Below, piece by piece: positions 25,959 through 34,902 of a stretch of DNA of 64,000 nt (within the stretch, counting starts at the first letter, position 1; the number at the start of each line of letters is the position of its first letter). Origin of the DNA: Deefgea rivuli DSM 18356 (lineage in GTDB: Bacteria; Pseudomonadota; Gammaproteobacteria; Burkholderiales; Chitinibacteraceae); assembly GCF_000620145.1 (NCBI RefSeq), contig NZ_JHVM01000009.1, forward strand, positions 1 through 64,000. The letters run 5' to 3'. A program made the position numbers and the translations under genes. The notes beneath the pieces are model-generated. The model searched no databases. It had not been told where the DNA came from and worked only from the letters and a program-made list of their open reading frames with translations.

Positions 25959-26477
25959 TTATTTTGCTTTGCGACGACGTGCAGCCAATAAGCCGAGCAA
26001 GCCCATACCCATCAAAGCATAAGTTTCTGGTTCTGGAACGGGAGCTACAGATGTCGTAAATGTTACAGATTGCCCAGCAGTAAATGGTAGGCCATTCCAG
26101 TTAACGTAAAGATTGTTCGCGTCATGGGAAAGGTTGGCGTTTGATAAACCAGCTACGCCTGTATTTGTAAGAATAGAGAACGAGGTGAAATCGCTTAATT
26201 GATTATTTACATCTGAAATGCGGAAGCCGTTAAAAGCGGTCTGAGTCCAGGTTGAACCATAGGTGAAAGTTGTTGTTATGTTACTACCAGCAAGGTCAAT
26301 CTTAAAGTACGGTGTAAAATTGGCTTGAGTGCCTTCTGTTACCGAAATAGGACTGCTGTAGTTAGAGTTGACATTAGGAAATAAATATTGGAATTCAACG
26401 GTTTTCCCATCAAATACGGCAGCATTGGCAAGCATTGAGGCTGATGCAAAAGCAATTGCAAGTAAAGTGTGTTTCAT
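25959..26477 (-). CDS. PEP-CTERM sorting-domain protein
   Basis: 172 residues. A Sec signal peptide (MKHTLLAIAFASASMLANA) leads a Ser/Thr/Asn-rich beta-type body without cysteines. The C terminus is a textbook PEP-CTERM tail: VPEPETYALMGMGLLGLLAA followed by RRRKAK. Such tails are recognised by exosortase (EpsH/XrtA) in bacteria making exopolysaccharide. No exosortase gene is in the window. The protein is probably cell-surface or matrix associated; the particular role is unknown. Confidence 0.9.
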   Translation of the reverse strand: MKHTLLAIAFASASMLANAAVFDGKTVEFQYLFPNVNSNYSSPISVTEGTQANFTPYFKIDLAGSNITTTFTYGSTWTQTAFNGFRISDVNNQLSDFTSFSILTNTGVAGLSNANLSHDANNLYVNWNGLPFTAGQSVTFTTSVAPVPEPETYALMGMGLLGLLAARRRKAK

Positions 26478-26616
26478 TTGTAAACCCTGTTTAAGTTATG
26501 CGTTGAGAGTAGGTATTATCAGGGGAAATCCCTACTTGCACAATTTATTTTGGGTGTTGAATTATTTTTTAGGTGTTGGTGTGATGTTTGATCGCGATTG
26601 ATATCTTGCTTCGACC

Positions 26617-26794
26617 TAGAGTCTGTTGACGTTTGGTTCATGATCGCGCTGGAGCGCTTTGGGTTTGGCGGCTCTTGGCCTGATGCTGCGTTACAAAGGA
26701 CTAACTTAGAATGACTACGTGGCGCGCTTCGTGCCTTGCCTCAGGCCAAAATCCGCGCAAACGCGGCTGGCAAACCAAGCGTCAACAGACTCTA
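26617..26794. repeat. 178-bp element with 22-bp terminal inverted repeats
   Basis: TAGAGTCTGTTGACGTTTGG followed by TT (26617-26638) is matched in inverse at 26773-26794, with one mismatch in 22. Inner parts are also loosely palindromic (TTGGCCTGATGC and CCTCAGGCCAA). It codes for nothing and resembles a miniature inverted-repeat element. It lies between the miaA stop and the PEP-CTERM promoter region, and fills most of that 350-base gap. Confidence 0.8.
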
Positions 26795-26834
26795 AGTTAA
26801 TTCTCACTGCATACAGCATTGATTGTCACTTAGC

Positions 26835-27782
26835 TTAATGTTGTAACCAGGAATTTACGCCTATTTTTATTTTTTCTGGCAAATTTTCTTGTAGGCAATC
26901 TACCTCAAGCAAATCATCCATCCCACGCAACCAAGTCAATTGTCGCTTGGCGAGTTGCCGTGTTGCGGCGAGGCCTTTTTCTGTACAGGTTTTTAGATCA
27001 ACCTGTCCATCCAAATATTCCCATGCTTGGCGGTAGCCGACGCAGCGCATTGATGGTAAATCCAAACTTAGCGGATATTTAGCTCTCAGCATGCGGACTT
27101 CATCAAATAAACCACCTGCCAGCATTTGCTCGAAGCGTAACGCGATGCGTTGATGCAGCACGGCTCTGTCGCTAGGAACTAATGCAATTTTTAACAGCTT
27201 ATAGGGGAGTATTTCTCTAGCTGGCTCTGCTAATAAGGTCGACATGGCAATACCCGACAGTGTGCAAACTTCTAGTGCACGCTCGATTCGCTGCGTGTCA
27301 TTTGGGTCTAGCCGTGCTGCGGTGATCGGATCGAGTGCCGCGAGGCGTTGATGCATTGCTAGCCAACCCAATTCAGCGGCATCGCGATGAATTTGCTCGC
27401 GTAGCTCGGCGTTGGCCGTTGGTAGATCGTGTATGCCTTGTTGCAAGGTATTGAAATACAGCATCGTGCCGCCGACCAGCACCGGCACTTTGCCACGCGC
27501 GGTGATGTCCGCCATCAACGCCAAGGCATCAAGGCGAAATTGCGCGGCAGAATAGACTTCGGTTGGGTCAATAATGTCGATCAAATGATGCGGTGCGCGC
27601 GCGAGTTCCGCTTTGGTCGGCTTAGCGCTGCCGATGTCCATATCTTTGAACACCAAGGCTGAATCGACTGAAATCAATTCAACCGGCATGCCCGATTCCA
27701 GCAAATGCATCGCCGCCGCTGTTTTGCCGCTGGCGGTCGGGCCCATGATGAAGATGGCGGGAGGGAGGTTTGATTTCGTCAT
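26835..27782 (-). CDS. miaA: tRNA dimethylallyltransferase
   Basis: 315 residues from ATG 27782, one base after the mutL stop; a longer frame would start inside mutL. P-loop [18 protein letters not shown] near the start, then [57 protein letters not shown] and the C-terminal [16 protein letters not shown] and [14 protein letters not shown]. It adds an isopentenyl group to A37 of tRNAs reading U-starting codons. The order mutL-miaA is conserved with E. coli; hfq does not follow here. Confidence 0.97.
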   Translation of the reverse strand: MTKSNLPPAIFIMGPTASGKTAAAMHLLESGMPVELISVDSALVFKDMDIGSAKPTKAELARAPHHLIDIIDPTEVYSAAQFRLDALALMADITARGKVPVLVGGTMLYFNTLQQGIHDLPTANAELREQIHRDAAELGWLAMHQRLAALDPITAARLDPNDTQRIERALEVCTLSGIAMSTLLAEPAREILPYKLLKIALVPSDRAVLHQRIALRFEQMLAGGLFDEVRMLRAKYPLSLDLPSMRCVGYRQAWEYLDGQVDLKTCTEKGLAATRQLAKRQLTWLRGMDDLLEVDCLQENLPEKIKIGVNSWLQH

Positions 27783-27783
27783 T

Positions 27784-29838
27784 TTATTGCCCCCGCATAA
27801 ACATTTTATCGAGATCATTCATCGTCAGGCGGAACCAAGTTGGGCGGCCGTGATTGCATTGGCCGCTTCGTTCAGTCACTTCCATTTCGCGCAGTAGTGC
27901 GTTCATTTCGGGAATGGTCAATGCGCGGTTGGCGCGCACTGAGCCGTGGCAGGCCATTGTGGCGAGTAGCTCGTTGCGGCGGCCAGACAACACTTGCGAG
28001 ACGCCGACTTGGCGAATATCTCTGAGCATCGCTTGCGCCAATTCAACGGGGTTGCTGCCTTGCAACAGCATCGGCACAGCGCGTACCGAGAGCTGCGTTG
28101 GCGAGGTTACTGAAATCTCGAGACCTAAATCGGCGAGTTGTTCACCAAAGTCTTCGACGGTGGCGACATCGAATTTATCGGCGCTAAACACGTGCGGAAT
28201 CAAGAGCGGTTGCATCGGCATTTCAGCCAGATCTAGCGCTGTTTTAAGCTTTTCGTAGACCACGCGTTCGTGCGCCGCATGCATATCGACGACGATCAGG
28301 CCTTCAGGAGCTTGGCTTAAGATGTAAACACCGTGCAATTGCCCGAGCGCGAAGCCGAGTGGTGGAATGCCATTTTCGTCGCTTGCGGGCAATGTGGTTT
28401 TAGTCGTGGCCACATTGCTCGCCAGCCACGGTGCGTGGGCTGGGTCGCGTTGGGATTGGCTAGGAGTAGCAGTAAAAGCGCCTGCGCCGCCGATGGGGGC
28501 GGGGCTGGTCTCGTTGACGACGCGGTTGCTTGGCGTGCCAAATGAGTAACGCATTTCACTGGCCGTCGCGTGCTCTGCCGTGCTGTCTGAGGCGTGATGT
28601 GCGCCTGCTTCGCGGTACATATCAAGTGTACTTGCTTCGCGGCGTAGGTCGCCGAACATGGTTTCAAAAACTTTCATTCCTTCGCCAGCGGCAGGCGCGA
28701 GCGGGATGTGTTGTTGCCGCGCAGCCATTTGGGCGTAGTCTTGTGGTTTGAGATTTGATGCAGGAGGTATTAACTTGGCGGCTATGATTTCACCTGTTTC
28801 CGTGTCAATACTATCTGTATTTTCTGGCAGGGCACCAGCTTTAGTTTTTGCTAGGGCTTTCGATAAGCTGGTAATCAAAAAGCGATAAATTGCTTGGCTT
28901 TCGCGGAAACGCACTTCGATTTTGGTCGGGTGCACATTGACGTCAACGCCTTCGGGATCCATTTCCAAAAATAGGCAAAACGACGCATGCAGATTATGGT
29001 GCAACACATCGCGATACGCTTCGCGCAGCGCGTGCATGACGACTTTATCGCGTACGAAACGGCCATTCACAAAGAAATATTGCGCTTCGCGGCTGGTTTT
29101 TCCCAAGGTCGGCGAGCCGGTAATGCCATGCAATCTTAGCGTACCAAAACCTTCATCGACCGCAATGCCCGAGCGTACAAAATCGTCGCCAATAATCGCG
29201 CCCGCGCGCTGCGCCATATCGCCGGCGAGCCAGCGCTGCTGCGCCTTGCCGTTGTGGATCACCGTAAACTGAACTTGCGGATTAGCCAGCGCGAGCCGTT
29301 CGATCATTGCGGCGCAGTGCGCGTATTCGGTGCTATCGGACTTCAGAAATTTTTTGCGCGCGGGAACCTGATGATAGAGATCATGCACTTCAATTGTCGT
29401 TCCGGCGGCGAGCGCGGCCGGTTCTGGATCGAGCATCTTGCCGTGATCGGCCTCAACGCGCCATGCGTGCGGCGACAATTGGCCGTTGTCTGCAAAGCGG
29501 CTCGTTAAACTGAGCCGCGACACCGACGCAATCGACGCTAAACCTTCACCGCGAAAACCGAGCGTTGCCACTTGCGCTAGATCGTCCATGCTGGCGATTT
29601 TGCTGGTCGCGTGGCGATGCAGCGCCAGTTCTAAATCGTCTTTGGCAATGCCGCAGCCGTCGTCAATCACTTTGATGAGCTTGGTGCCGCCCGCTTGCAA
29701 TTCAATTTGCAGCTGCGTACTGCCTGCATCGATGCTGTTTTCGAGCAGCTCTTTGAGCGCAGACGCAGGGCGTTCAACCACTTCGCCAGCGGCGATTTGA
29801 TTGACCAAATGATCGGAAAGTCTTTGAATACGTGGCAT
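27784..29838 (-). CDS. mutL: DNA mismatch repair protein MutL
   Basis: 684 residues. The N-terminal GHKL ATPase has all motifs ([78 protein letters not shown]). A Pro/Ala-rich linker spans about 340-490. The C-terminal dimerisation domain carries [12 protein letters not shown] at 518-529, matching the metal-binding endonuclease motif DQHAxxExxxxE apart from Met for Gln. It also has ACHGSVRA and [10 protein letters not shown]. It is therefore probably a nicking MutL, as in bacteria lacking MutH. It couples MutS to downstream repair and lies in the tsaE-amiC-mutL-miaA order. Confidence 0.97.
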   Translation of the reverse strand: MPRIQRLSDHLVNQIAAGEVVERPASALKELLENSIDAGSTQLQIELQAGGTKLIKVIDDGCGIAKDDLELALHRHATSKIASMDDLAQVATLGFRGEGLASIASVSRLSLTSRFADNGQLSPHAWRVEADHGKMLDPEPAALAAGTTIEVHDLYHQVPARKKFLKSDSTEYAHCAAMIERLALANPQVQFTVIHNGKAQQRWLAGDMAQRAGAIIGDDFVRSGIAVDEGFGTLRLHGITGSPTLGKTSREAQYFFVNGRFVRDKVVMHALREAYRDVLHHNLHASFCLFLEMDPEGVDVNVHPTKIEVRFRESQAIYRFLITSLSKALAKTKAGALPENTDSIDTETGEIIAAKLIPPASNLKPQDYAQMAARQQHIPLAPAAGEGMKVFETMFGDLRREASTLDMYREAGAHHASDSTAEHATASEMRYSFGTPSNRVVNETSPAPIGGAGAFTATPSQSQRDPAHAPWLASNVATTKTTLPASDENGIPPLGFALGQLHGVYILSQAPEGLIVVDMHAAHERVVYEKLKTALDLAEMPMQPLLIPHVFSADKFDVATVEDFGEQLADLGLEISVTSPTQLSVRAVPMLLQGSNPVELAQAMLRDIRQVGVSQVLSGRRNELLATMACHGSVRANRALTIPEMNALLREMEVTERSGQCNHGRPTWFRLTMNDLDKMFMRGQ

Positions 29839-29959
29839 AAGGGCTGAGCTAGGTACGATTACAATGAGGCAGAAGTATAACAGCGCTTAGCTTGAATCGT
29901 GATTGAATTGGGGCTGGTAGATTGGGACGCGTGCTAAGTAAAATCAAAAGCTAGAATGG

Positions 29960-30047
29960 TCCACGAAACGCACGAAAGTTAAATTTTAGTTTGATTTTTT
30001 TTTGCCTGTTTTGACTTTTATTCGTGATTTTCGTGTCTTTTGTGGAT
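29960..30047. repeat. CACGAAA-type inverted repeat element, copy 3
   Basis: TCCACGAAACGCACGAAAG at the left and TTCGTGATTTTCGTGTC then TTTTGTGGA at the right are imperfect inverted repeats. It lies between mutL and amiC, where E. coli has almost no gap. Confidence 0.65.
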
Positions 30048-30065
30048 AAGGTGTTTGACCTAGGT

Positions 30066-31439
30066 TTAGCTTTGCGCGATGCGTGTTTTGGCCAGTGGTG
30101 GATTTTTGGCGAAATAGCGCTTGATGCCTTTGTGCAAAGCTTGCGCCATTTTTTGTTGGTACTCTTCCGAAATCAGTTTTTGTTCTTCTGCGGGATTAGA
30201 AATAAACGCGGTTTCGACCAGAATCGACGGAATATCCGGCGCTTTGAGCACCGCGAAGCTGGCTTGCTCGACATTCGGTTTATGCAGGCGATTGATACTG
30301 CCCAATTCGCCGAGCATCGCTTTGCCCAGTTTCATGCTGTCGTTTATCGTCGCCGTAGTAGTTAAATCCATTAGCGTTTTGGCCAGATAGGGATCTTCGC
30401 CTTTGATTTTGATGCCGCCAATTAAATCGGCATTATTTTGCGTTTGCGCCAACCAACGCGCTTGTGCGCTGGTCGCGCCGCCCTCAGACAGCGCAAACAC
30501 CGACGAGCCATTTGCATCGGCGCGTACAAAGGCATCGGCATGAATCGATACAAATAAATCGGCATTCACCGCACGAGCTTTTTTGACGCGTACACCCAGC
30601 GGTACAAAATAATCGCCATCGCGGGTGAGCACCACGCGCACGTTCGTCTCGTTATCAAGTAGTGCTTTGAGCTTTTTGGCGATTGCAAGCACAACAGTTT
30701 TTTCATATGTTCCAGAGGGGCCCACTGCGCCCGGATCTTCGCCGCCATGACCCGGGTCGAGCACAACGGTAATCAAACGGTCGACTTTCAGTTTGCTGCG
30801 ATCGACTGTCGCTTCGGCTGATTTTGGCTCAGAGGCTTTGTTTTCTTTGCTATCAGGTGTTTTGGCTTCGGCGGTTTTACTTTCGGATGCTTTATTTTCA
30901 GGCGTTTTGGCGATATTGCTGCTGACGGTGGGTTTGGCAGCGTCGTTCAGTAGCGCCAATAGTGGATCGTTTTGCACCGTAGGGTACAAATCAATGACCA
31001 AGCGATGCTTGTATTCGCCAAACGGCGTTAGCGTAAAAACTTGTGGACTAACTTGGGTTTTTAGATCCAGCACCAAGCGCACGGTGCCTGGCTTATTGCG
31101 CCCAGCACGCAGCAATTTGATATAAGGATCATCATCGCCGACTTTGCTGGCCAAACTTTGCAGTTCGCTATTAAGATCAATGCCGTTTAAATCGACGACT
31201 AAACGTTCAGGATCTTTGACTAAAAATTGATTAAAAGTCAGCGGTTCAGATGATTCAATCGTCACGCGGGTATAGGCCGCAGCAGGCCAGACGCGCACGG
31301 CGACAATGCTGGCCGCCGCAGCCAAGCTAACGGGGCTAACCGATAAAATCAGCGTGGCAGCCGCAGCGCGCAGCACGTCGCGGCGCTTCAGTGGAAACGT
31401 CGGGTTTATTTCGCTGCTAAGGTCAAAGCGTTCTGGCAT
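30066..31439 (-). CDS. amiC: N-acetylmuramoyl-L-alanine amidase (AmiC/AmiB-like)
   Basis: 457 residues. A twin-arginine type signal (PLKRRDVLRAAAATLILSVS) precedes an AMIN domain (about 50-150, VRVWPAAAYTRVTIESSEP) that targets the division site. A Glu/Lys/Ala/Ser-rich linker follows (about 170-225), then the zinc amidase domain: VVLDPGHGGEDPGAVGPSG (His), EKTVVLAIAKKL (Glu), FVSIHADAF (His) and SILVETAFISNPAEEQKL (catalytic Glu). It splits septal peptidoglycan during daughter-cell separation. Its start lies inside tsaE (34-base overlap), so the two are coupled. Confidence 0.95.
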   Translation of the reverse strand: MPERFDLSSEINPTFPLKRRDVLRAAAATLILSVSPVSLAAAASIVAVRVWPAAAYTRVTIESSEPLTFNQFLVKDPERLVVDLNGIDLNSELQSLASKVGDDDPYIKLLRAGRNKPGTVRLVLDLKTQVSPQVFTLTPFGEYKHRLVIDLYPTVQNDPLLALLNDAAKPTVSSNIAKTPENKASESKTAEAKTPDSKENKASEPKSAEATVDRSKLKVDRLITVVLDPGHGGEDPGAVGPSGTYEKTVVLAIAKKLKALLDNETNVRVVLTRDGDYFVPLGVRVKKARAVNADLFVSIHADAFVRADANGSSVFALSEGGATSAQARWLAQTQNNADLIGGIKIKGEDPYLAKTLMDLTTTATINDSMKLGKAMLGELGSINRLHKPNVEQASFAVLKAPDIPSILVETAFISNPAEEQKLISEEYQQKMAQALHKGIKRYFAKNPPLAKTRIAQS

Positions 31440-31921
31440 GTTTGGCCTAACTCACTGGTGGCGCATAGTAAAAGTTGTCGGCCTTCGCCTTCCGGCCGCA
31501 ATTGGATAATCCAGTCGGGCGCGGGAAGTTGGCCGCTGGCTTGATCGGCCCATTCGATCAGGCAGATCGATTCGGCATTAAAATACTCTCTGAATCCGGC
31601 ATCTTCCCATTCGCTGGGGTCATTAAATCGATATAAATCAAAGTGATAAAAGTATAAGTTAGAATCCGGTTTAAGTCCAAGCAAAGAGTAAGGCTCAACC
31701 AAGGTATAAGTTGGGCTTTTAACGCGGCCTTCAAAACCAAATCCACGCAAAATGCCGCGCGTCAACGTGGTTTTTCCTGCGCCTAAATTACCCTCTAAAA
31801 ACACCACCATGCCGGGGGCGAGCACTTGCGCCAGTTGGCGGCCGAAGGCCAGTGTGGCGTCTTCGTCACTTAAAAACGCACTGAACGCGGTATCATCTGC
31901 GATATGACTGAATTTATACAT
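31406..31921 (-). CDS. tsaE: tRNA threonylcarbamoyladenosine synthesis ATPase TsaE
   Basis: 171 residues. P-loop FLEGNLGAGKTTLTRGILRG (about 43-62), SPTYTLVEPY (switch region), FYHFDLYRFNDPSEWEDAGF, and SICLIEWADQASGQLP, the standard TsaE set. It is the ATPase of the TsaBDE complex making t6A37 in ANN-decoding tRNAs. The only plausible ATG is at 31921, so it overlaps the divergent queG start by 18 bases and amiC by 34 bases. It belongs to the conserved tsaE-amiC-mutL-miaA group. Confidence 0.95.
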   Translation of the reverse strand: MYKFSHIADDTAFSAFLSDEDATLAFGRQLAQVLAPGMVVFLEGNLGAGKTTLTRGILRGFGFEGRVKSPTYTLVEPYSLLGLKPDSNLYFYHFDLYRFNDPSEWEDAGFREYFNAESICLIEWADQASGQLPAPDWIIQLRPEGEGRQLLLCATSELGQTCQNALTLAAK

Positions 31922-32986
31922 CCATCACCCGGTAGTTTGAATTATGCGGATTTAGCGCAATCGATTAAAGATTGGGCGCTGGAACTCGGCTTTGCGCGTG
32001 CCGCGATTGCCAATATTGATTTAAGCCACGCGGAAGCGGGTTTAGAGCAATGGTTGGCGGCTGGATTTCACGGCGAAATGGATTATATGGCAAGGCACGG
32101 TTTAAAACGCGCCCGACCGGCAGAATTAGTCCCTGGCACGGTGGCCGCGATTACTGTGTTCATGCCGTATCTGACTGGCGGCGTTGATCCATCTACCGTT
32201 CTGGCCGATACCAGCAAGGCGTATATTTCACGTTATGCGCTGGGGCGTGATTATCACAAAGTTTTGCGTTCGCGTCTGCAACAGCTTGCCGATAAAATTA
32301 CCGCTGCAGTGGGGCCGTATGGGCATCGGGTTTTTGTCGATTCAGCGCCGATTCTCGAAGTCGAGCTGGCTAAGCAGGGCGGTAATGGTTGGCGCGGTAA
32401 ACATAGCCTGCTGATTAACCGCGAATATGGCTCGTTTTTCTTTCTGGGCGAGCTCTTGGTGGATATCCCTTTGCCGGTCGATCCGCCGATGGAAAAAGAG
32501 CATTGCGGCAAATGCACCGCCTGTATCGATATTTGCCCGACGCAGGCGATTGTGGCGCCGTACACCGTTGATGCGCGGCGCTGTGTTTCGTATTTGACGA
32601 TAGAGCTGAAAGGCGCGATTCCTGTTGAATTTCGCAGCATGATCGGCAATCGCGTGTACGGTTGTGATGATTGCCAACTGGTTTGCCCGTGGAATCGTTT
32701 TGCCGCCCCTAGCCCTGAAACTGATTTTGCGATTCGACATGGTTTGGACGACGTGAGTTTAGTTGAGCTATTTGCTTGGACTGAAGTTCAGTTCACACAA
32801 AAAATGGCCGGCAGCCCGATTTACCGGATTGGCTATGCCGCATGGCTGCGCAATTTGGCGGTGGGTTTGGGGAATGCCACGACTTCAGATGAAGTGATCG
32901 CTGCATTAATGGCACGGCGTGAGATTGAAGATGACATGGTGCGTGAGCATATTCTCTGGGCTTTAGTGCAACATGGGGTATATTGA
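31904..32986 (+). CDS. queG: Epoxyqueuosine reductase
   Basis: 360 residues. The N-terminal cobalamin-binding region contains GFHGEMDYMARH and YALGRDYHKVLRSRLQQLA, then FVDSAPILEVELAKQGG. Two 4Fe-4S clusters follow: CGKCTACIDICPTQAI and CDDCQLVCPWNRF, with RRCVSYLTIELKG between them. It reduces epoxyqueuosine to queuosine at tRNA position 34. It is divergent from tsaE, as queG is from the tsaE group in E. coli. The ATG has no strong ribosome-binding site and lies within the first codons of tsaE on the other strand; a TTG 11 codons in is an alternative start. Confidence 0.96.
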   Translation: MTEFIHPSPGSLNYADLAQSIKDWALELGFARAAIANIDLSHAEAGLEQWLAAGFHGEMDYMARHGLKRARPAELVPGTVAAITVFMPYLTGGVDPSTVLADTSKAYISRYALGRDYHKVLRSRLQQLADKITAAVGPYGHRVFVDSAPILEVELAKQGGNGWRGKHSLLINREYGSFFFLGELLVDIPLPVDPPMEKEHCGKCTACIDICPTQAIVAPYTVDARRCVSYLTIELKGAIPVEFRSMIGNRVYGCDDCQLVCPWNRFAAPSPETDFAIRHGLDDVSLVELFAWTEVQFTQKMAGSPIYRIGYAAWLRNLAVGLGNATTSDEVIAALMARREIEDDMVREHILWALVQHGVY

Positions 32987-33021
32987 TGTATGCCTTGTTT
33001 ATTAAGATCTACAAATGAATA

Positions 33022-34902
33022 CTAAGGTAGTGTATTGCCAAGCAGTTTATCAATGATCGGTAGCGTGACCTTGATGTCGAATGGCTTGGTGATGTAGGCA
33101 TCAAATCCAAGTGTGAGTGCGCTTTGAATGTCTTCTTCAAGGGCGTCACCCGATAGTGCAATGACCGGAATCGCACGTGTGCGGTCGCTGAGTTTGAGTT
33201 GCTCTAAAATAGCGACGCCGCTGGCATCGGGCAGATGTTGATCCAGTAAAATTAAATCGGGTTGCGGTATTTGCCGTGCGAGTGCCAAACCGTCGGCACC
33301 ATTGCCCGCAATCGTGACGGTGTAATTGGGGCGCTGCTTGCTAAAAATCGTCGTGACTAATTTTTGCGAGAGCAGATCGTCCTCGATATATAAAATATGC
33401 CGCTTCCCTTCGCCGCATTGAATCGCAGTGCTGTGTGGACTTGCTTGCGTAATGCCTTGCGCACAAGGTAGATCAATCCAAAAGCGGCTACCCACATTGA
33501 GCGTGCTGCTAAATCCGACTTCGCCGTGCATCAATCCGGCGAGTTTTTGCGTGAAAGCCAAGCCAATTCCAGTCCCTTCGATATTGTCGGTTTGATTGCC
33601 TACACGGCTAAACGGCTGAAATAATTTACTTTGATCGTCTGTGCTAATCCCGCGCCCAGTGTCGCTCACCATGAGCCGCCAAGTATCCGCTTTAGCATGG
33701 GTAACGGTCATTTCCACTGTGCCTTGCTGGCGATTGTATTTGATTGCATTGCTGACAAAATTAAGCAGAATCTGTTTAATCCGCCGAGCATCGCCTTGTA
33801 CAATAAATCGTGCGGCAGGCATCTGGGTTTGCAAGAGTGTGACGTTTTTGTCTATCGCCAGTGTTTGCGTCAATTCAAGGCAGTCTTGAATAATGAGCGC
33901 CAAATCAACGGGTTCATCGCGCAGCACCAATTTCCCTGCTTCAATACTGGCTAAATCCAGCACTTCATTGATTAAATCCAGCAAGTGTCGACCCGCTTTG
34001 CCGATGTAGTTGCCCAATTCACGCTGATTATTTTCTGAGTCTGCACTGATAATTTGTGCGAAGCCCAAAATCGCATTCAATGGTGTGCGTAACTCATGGC
34101 TCATGTGCGACAGGAAGTCTGATTTGGCTTTGCTGGCGGCTTGCGCGGCATTGTGTGCGACGCGTAGTGCGTTTTCGCTGTGTTTGATGATGCTGATATC
34201 ATGCATGCCCAAAATTCGTCCGATAGGTGTTTCGCCCAGTCGTTGTGGTCGGCTGCTGATATCGAAAAAACGGCCATCGCGTAGCGCGCAGCTGTGCTGC
34301 GATTCCAGATAAGGATCGTTGTATAGCTCATCCAGCCAATCTCGAAATTGCGCGGGGTCGAATAACTGGCTCTCGATGTGTTGAAACAGCGATTCAGCGG
34401 CAAGCCCTGTTTCAATCGGCCATTGCCAGATTTGTGGGACTTGATGGTTAAAGTTGCGAATCTGAGCGTTTAAATCGGTCACCAAAATCCCATCGGCAGT
34501 GGATTCCAGTGTGGCAGCCAGTAGCGAAGCACTCAGGGCGGTTTCTGCTTCGAGTCGTTTTGCATGGCTAATGTCATTGACCGAAATCACGCACAAGAGT
34601 TGGCCAGCCCATTCGATGCTGCGGATGGTTTTACGCACCTGCAGAAAATGGCCATTTTCATGGCGATATTCGCCTTCTACATTGCTGACGGTATGGCTAC
34701 CGCCTTCGCGGAGTTCTTCCCAGAAAAACAAATCCTGTAAACCGACTTCGATATCGGTAATGGCGCGCCCTTGCAAATTGTCTGGCGAGTAGCCGAGCAA
34801 TTCTTCGCAGGCGGTATTGGCTGCAATAATAATGCCATCGTGCGGCGTAACAGCTAGCACGGCGGTAGCGCAGGCATCCAGTAAGAGGGCAGGGAGCGTC
34901 AT
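33022..34902 (-). CDS. Hybrid sensor histidine kinase/response regulator with two PAS domains
   Basis: 626 residues, soluble, no membrane segment. PAS 1 covers about 8-118 (IIAANTACEELLGYSPDNLQ), PAS 2 about 130-245 (ESTADGILVTDLNAQI). A HisKA domain with SHMSHELRTPLNAILGFAQ lies at about 262-280. The HATPase has NFVSNAIKYN, SDTGRGIS and EGTGIGLAFTQKLAGLM. A C-terminal receiver (about 505-622, HILYIEDDLLSQK) carries the phosphoacceptor in LILLDQHLPDASG and ends YITKPFD. It overlaps the upstream HD-GYP gene by four bases (ATGA). It likely senses a cytoplasmic ligand or redox cue and tunes the partner phosphodiesterase; no DNA-binding output is present. Confidence 0.93.
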   Translation of the reverse strand: MTLPALLLDACATAVLAVTPHDGIIIAANTACEELLGYSPDNLQGRAITDIEVGLQDLFFWEELREGGSHTVSNVEGEYRHENGHFLQVRKTIRSIEWAGQLLCVISVNDISHAKRLEAETALSASLLAATLESTADGILVTDLNAQIRNFNHQVPQIWQWPIETGLAAESLFQHIESQLFDPAQFRDWLDELYNDPYLESQHSCALRDGRFFDISSRPQRLGETPIGRILGMHDISIIKHSENALRVAHNAAQAASKAKSDFLSHMSHELRTPLNAILGFAQIISADSENNQRELGNYIGKAGRHLLDLINEVLDLASIEAGKLVLRDEPVDLALIIQDCLELTQTLAIDKNVTLLQTQMPAARFIVQGDARRIKQILLNFVSNAIKYNRQQGTVEMTVTHAKADTWRLMVSDTGRGISTDDQSKLFQPFSRVGNQTDNIEGTGIGLAFTQKLAGLMHGEVGFSSTLNVGSRFWIDLPCAQGITQASPHSTAIQCGEGKRHILYIEDDLLSQKLVTTIFSKQRPNYTVTIAGNGADGLALARQIPQPDLILLDQHLPDASGVAILEQLKLSDRTRAIPVIALSGDALEEDIQSALTLGFDAYITKPFDIKVTLPIIDKLLGNTLP

